64,000 nucleotides of DNA from Jacaranda mimosifolia (taxonomy: Eukaryota; Streptophyta; Magnoliopsida; Lamiales; Bignoniaceae). Within the stretch, counting starts at the first letter, position 1. Each line of letters begins with the position of its first letter. The position numbers and the translations under genes are program-made. Under the pieces are notes generated by a model. It was not told the DNA's origin. It ran no database searches and saw only the letters and a program-made list of their open reading frames with translations. Positions 60,030 through 64,000 of this stretch are shown here, piece after piece. The stretch spans positions 1,287,501 to 1,351,500 of the forward strand of contig CM032124.1 in assembly GCA_018894105.1 (NCBI GenBank), in the 5' to 3' direction.

Positions 60030-60640
60030 TGCAAACTAAGATAGGTGATGTGAAATATATAAAAGAGTGATATAAATTCCTTTTAAAATGTCATTAACTA
60101 TGGAAACACTTATTAGTTTGCATCACAGAAACACTTAGACAAACGATTTTTTTGCAAACACCCGATACCGAAAGCAACACTAGATAGACAAAAAATAATT
60201 GGTTTGTGTGGGCATTTAAGTGAACCTATAAATATAGGAAGAGGATATTGCCATTGTAGATACTTTATATTGTTCATAATTATGCATTCCTGAAGTTGTT
60301 ATTGGTTGTGTGTTTCAATATCTAGGATTGCTTTGGTGCAATATTTTTGGATGAGACAAATGTGACAGGGCAAGGGGGGTGGAGATTGGAAACAAAGACA
60401 GTTTTTTGATCAAGAAGAGGCATTCACTACATCAAACTAGATTCTCAGAATTTACAAGGTGATTCGATCTCTCGCTCTCTGCTCTCTTATTTCTTGCGGG
60501 ATTATAGATATTATTGTAGTGCTGAGTTAATGGATAAAGGTTCAAGTAAACTGTTTTGGATTTCTATCAATTTTAGTGGTTTTTTTTTGTTTTACCAATT
60601 TCTACCGCCTTTTTACCTCATTAATGTAACGGTTAATTAG
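60030..60640. repeat. Third copy of the STT3-flanking repeat
   Basis: The words GATGTGAAATAT, TAAATTCC.TTTA.AATGT, GCATTTAAGTGAACCTA and ATTCCTGAA match 54970-55130. Further right, ATTTCTAC and TTTTTACCTCATT..TAAC match 55180-55210. An insert with ACAGAAACACTTAGACAAACG separates the parts. It carries no coding exon. Confidence 0.6.
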
Positions 60641-60805
60641 GATAAAATCCCTTTACCTACTTTCATTTTACACTTTATTCCCCACTTGATTTTCTAAACA
60701 CTAAACTCCCTACTTTTTTCAAAACTTTAGGAATCACTCCCCAAATGTTTGAAAAAGACTTAAATACCCTTATACTTATCCAAAATAACAAAAAAAAGCA
60801 AGCAA

Positions 60806-62831
60806 ATGACGGTTTTCTTCTTCCCACTCTATCAAATGACAACTTTTCTTCAAAAGCATGTTTTTTTTTTGTGTTTGGAAACCGTTTTCTCCTTCGAAGA
60901 ACAAAAGGCGCGAAAAACAGCCTCTCGTTTGCCAACAAAATGGTGCAAACGAAAGAGAGATCGGGAAAGGGAAAACGAAATCGACGCAAGAAGGGGAAAA
61001 AAAAAAGCCTTGACTACTTTGCAACTTGTGAAAATGGAACAATCAGGAGCACCAACAAGGAGCGAAGAACATAAGGAAAAGAACATGGTTCAGAAAGGTA
61101 TGTTTTCTGCTACTCATTTAGTTGACTTTGCTTTCTTTCAAATGTGTGTATTTTTCAGTTTTATAAGTTTTGCAAATAGATTTTCTCATCTTTCTTTGTT
61201 TGAACTCTTTTTTAGTTGTTACAAACTTTAACCCATTTGTTATATATATTATTTTTGTTGTAATATTTAAAAATCTCTGATTTGCACTTAAAAGACATGA
61301 AAGTTATACTTCACTTTCTTGGGGTTTATACTTCTTATACCTGAAACTATACCTTGAAATTATCTGAAAATAGTAGTACATAATCTGTTTGTGTAAAGTA
61401 CATTTTAGAAACAACTGTAGTACAAAAATACTCAACCTTTCAGTACACATTATATGAAAGTGTAGTATATAATCTGTTTGTGTAAAGTACATTTTACAAG
61501 CAGCTGTAGTACAAAATATTGAAGCTTTCAGTGCATATTATCTGAAAGTTTAGTATATAATCTGTGTATTTGAAGTACATTTTAGAAGCAACTGTAGTAC
61601 AAAAGATTCAAGTTTTAAGTTTTCAGTGCACATTATCTGAAAGCGGTAGTATATAATCTGTATGTCTGAAGTATATTTTAGAAGCAACTGTAGTACAAAA
61701 GATTCAAGTTTTAAGTTTTCAGTGCACATTATCTGAAAGCGGTAGTATATAATCTGTATGTCTGAAGTATATTTTAGAAGCAACTGTAGTACAAAATATT
61801 CAAGCTTTAAGTACACATTAGCTGAAAGTGTAGTATATAATCTGTGTATCTAAAGTACATTTCAGAAACAACTGTAGTACAAAATATTCAACCTTTCAGT
61901 ATATATTATTTGAAAGTATTGTATATAATCTGTGTATTTGAAGTACATTTTAGAAGCAACTGTAATAAAAAATATTCAAGTTTTCAGTACACATTATCTG
62001 AAAATAGTAGTATATAATATGTATATCTGAAGTATATTTTAGAAGTAATTATAGTACAAAATATTCAAGCTTTCAGTATATATTATTTGAAAATGATAGT
62101 ATATAATCTGAGTATTTGAAGTACATTTTAGAAGCAACGGTAGTACAAAACATTCAACCTTTCAATACATGTTATCTGAAAGTGGTAGTACATAATTTGA
62201 GTATCTAAAGTACATTTTAGAAGCAATTGCAGTACAAAATATTCAACCTTTTAGTACACATTATCTAAGTGGTAGTATATAATTTGTGTATCTGAAGTAC
62301 ATTTTAGAAGCAACTGTAGTACAAAATATTCAACCTTTCAGTACACATTATCTGAAAGTGTAGTATATAATCTGTGTATCTAAAGTATATTTTAGAAGCA
62401 ACTGTAATACAAGATATTCAAGTTTTCAGTACACATTATCTGAAAGTAATAGTATATAATCTGCATATTTGAAGTATATTTTAAAAGCAATTGTAGTACA
62501 AAACATTCAAGCTTCAGTACACATTAGCTGAAAGCGGTAGTACATAATCTGAGTATCTGAAGTACATTTTAGAAGAAATTGTAGTACAAAATATTCAACC
62601 TTTCAGTACACATTATCTGAGTGGTAGTATATAATCTGTGTATGTGAAGTACATTTTACAAGCAATTGTAGTACAAAATATTCAATTTTTCAGTACACAT
62701 TATTTGAAAGTGGTAGTATATAATCTGTTTATATACTAATTTTTTTTTATTTGATTGCAGCAAAAGCAAGACATAATGAGGTCTGCTGTCGTTGCTCCCC
62801 CAATATTTTCAGGCTAAATTGGAGCATGTGA
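60806..62831 (+). CDS. Hypothetical two-exon frame spanning the satellite (weak)
   Basis: A frame from 60806, with a more likely internal ATG at 61034 (MEQSGAPTRSEEHKEKN), reaches a GTATG donor at 61098. An acceptor TTTGATTGCAG at 62760 continues in frame (KAKARHNEVCCRCSPNIFRL) to TGA at 62831. The intron would be the 90-base satellite. No family is recognised. It may belong to a transposon or be chance. Confidence 0.2.
61375..62735. repeat. Satellite array, about 15-16 units of roughly 90 bases
   Basis: A unit reads approximately TATAATCTGTGTAT, GAAGTACATTTTAG, AAGCAACTGTAGTAC, AAAATATTCAACC, TTTCAGTACACATT, ATCTGAAAG. It recurs at about 61381, 61469, 61559, 61656, 61751, 61838 and onward to 62728, with spacing 85-97. 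Two neighbouring units (about 61590-61780) are nearly identical and share an added AGTTTTAAG, a recent local duplication. Confidence 0.9.
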
Positions 62832-62884
62832 AATTCAAGATGGGGTCAAAATATTTTGATGCATTGAAGAAGACTCCTTTTTAT

Positions 62885-63825
62885 ATATACATAGATATGA
62901 TGTTATGTTGAAGTACCATTCAATTAAAGTGAAATATTATAGCGAGGTTCAGTACACTCGCTACAATATGTGGGAAATCAAGTACAAATACAGAACAAAC
63001 GAAGTATATATGGCGTTATGTTGAAGTATTCTTCAATTAAAGTGAAATATTGTAGTGAGGTTCAGTATAATATGCGGGAAATGAAGTATAAATACAGAAC
63101 AAACGAAGTACATATGATGTTATGTTGAAGTACACTTTATGCAATTGAATAATTAATATCTAATAATTGTAGGGAGGGTCAAGAACAATATTTTGAGACT
63201 ATCGAATTAGGCGAAGTACATATTTGTACTGGTGATAAGATGAATATGATTGTCAAATGCTCATGTGTTTACAACTTTCAATGCATAAGTATACTTTGGA
63301 TACTACGAATGATAACTCTGATTCGTTGAACACTAGTGATTATCATTTTAATACTTTAACATTATTTTATTCATACCATACTAAATATTACACACAAGAA
63401 ATAAAAGGCAAATCAAGTACATAATTGCCGCAATGAAGTACATATGTCCTGAAATCAAGTATAAATCTCCCTTATTGAAGTAATATCTCATGTATTTGTT
63501 CATGCTCTGGTAGTATATTTTCAGTATAAATGAAGTACAAATACAGAACAAATGAAGTATATATGATGTTATGTTGAAGTACACTTTATGCAATTAAATA
63601 ATTAGTCTCTAATAATTATAGTGAGGATCAAATACAATATCTTGAGACTATCGTTTGTCTTGAAACCAAGTATAAATCTCCCTTATTGAAGTAATATCTC
63701 AAACACTTGTTAATGCTTTGGTAGTATATTTTTCAGTATAAATGAAGTACAAATATAGAACAAACGAAGTATATATGGTATTATATTGAAATACACTTTG
63801 TATAAAATCTCCCTTATTGAAGTAA
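62885..63825. repeat. Second repeat family rich in AAGTAC words
   Basis: The phrase ATGTTATGTTGAAGTAC recurs near 62908, 63014, 63116, 63565 and (altered) 63775. ACAGAACAAACGAAGTA.AT recurs near 62992, 63092, 63547 and 63756. CTCCCTTATTGAAGTAATATCT recurs near 63468, 63678 and 63810. The blocks are shuffled rather than a simple head-to-tail array. Confidence 0.7.
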
Positions 63826-63829
63826 TATC

Positions 63830-64000
63830 TAGGGGTGGGCGTTCGGATCGAGTAATTTGAGTACCAACCCAATCCGATCGGGTCTGGTTTTTTTATTTAA
63901 AAAAAAAATGCGGATCGAGTACCCGATACTCGAATGAAATTTTGGGTCGGATATCGGGTAGAAAATCCTACCCGATCAAGTAGTTCGGGTACCCAATTTT
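63830..64000 (+). mobile_element. hAT-like element, left end, cut by the window
   Basis: It begins TAGGGGTGGGCGTTCGG, a terminus typical of hAT-like plant MITEs. It is followed by repeated GGATCGAGTA, CCCGATACTCG and TCGGGTA motifs. The other end is outside the window. Confidence 0.55.

Noticed and set aside
60660..61086. Several overlapping open frames on both strands
   Set aside because: Low-complexity Lys/Phe-rich frames. Only the one compatible with splicing was kept, at low confidence.
61375..62735. CRISPR-like regular repeats
   Set aside because: Units are contiguous and diverged with no unique spacers, and this is a plant nuclear sequence. It is a satellite.

Overview
This window is nuclear DNA from a flowering plant, very probably a eudicot. 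The evidence is intron-bearing plant genes with GT-AG splice sites, AT-rich spacers, and dense layers of plant transposon types: Harbinger-like and Mutator-like elements, a Helitron, an L1-type LINE, LTR relics and hAT-like termini. I cannot name the species.

Layout. 0-10 kb: a tandem array of four LRR receptor-kinase units on the minus strand. One is intact (C, 4691-7993, one intron, non-RD kinase). One is a pseudogene cut by the left window edge (A). Two are stumps that keep only the signal-peptide end fused to 3'-flank sequence (B and D). 11.5-15 kb, minus: a four-exon gene for the nuclear-pore membrane protein NDC1. 15.1-24.4 kb: transposons stacked upstream of NDC1. They are two MITEs, a solo LTR with a perfect target-site duplication, a 3.2 kb Harbinger-like element carrying a DUF620 gene fragment, and a decayed LINE. 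27-32.4 kb, plus: a seven-exon TITAN-LIKE zinc-finger gene. 34.9-37.7 kb, plus: a five-exon REVEILLE-type MYB gene with a G-box/TCP-site palindrome pair upstream. 37.8-48 kb: AT-rich DNA with MITEs, a small Helitron inside a MITE, and LTR relics. 48.4-51.7 kb: an ARGONAUTE10-like pseudogene. 52.3-60.6 kb: Mutator-like termini, a 2.7 kb inverted repeat built from STT3 (oligosaccharyltransferase) gene fragments, and nested Mutator-like insertions. 61-64 kb: a 90-bp satellite array, a second repeat family and the start of a hAT-like element.

NDC1, TTL, RVE and RLK-C look like working genes, with complete frames once spliced. They have no obvious shared pathway, so this is an ordinary gene-poor plant interval. 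The most notable items are the fragments of conserved genes inside repeats (DUF620, STT3, AGO10). The STT3 fragments form a long palindrome that could be transcribed into a hairpin RNA. The receptor array is a clear snapshot of birth, decay and internal deletion among immune-type receptors. I found no CRISPR array, operon, tRNA or rRNA gene. All family assignments come from recognising sequence motifs by eye; no database search was run.
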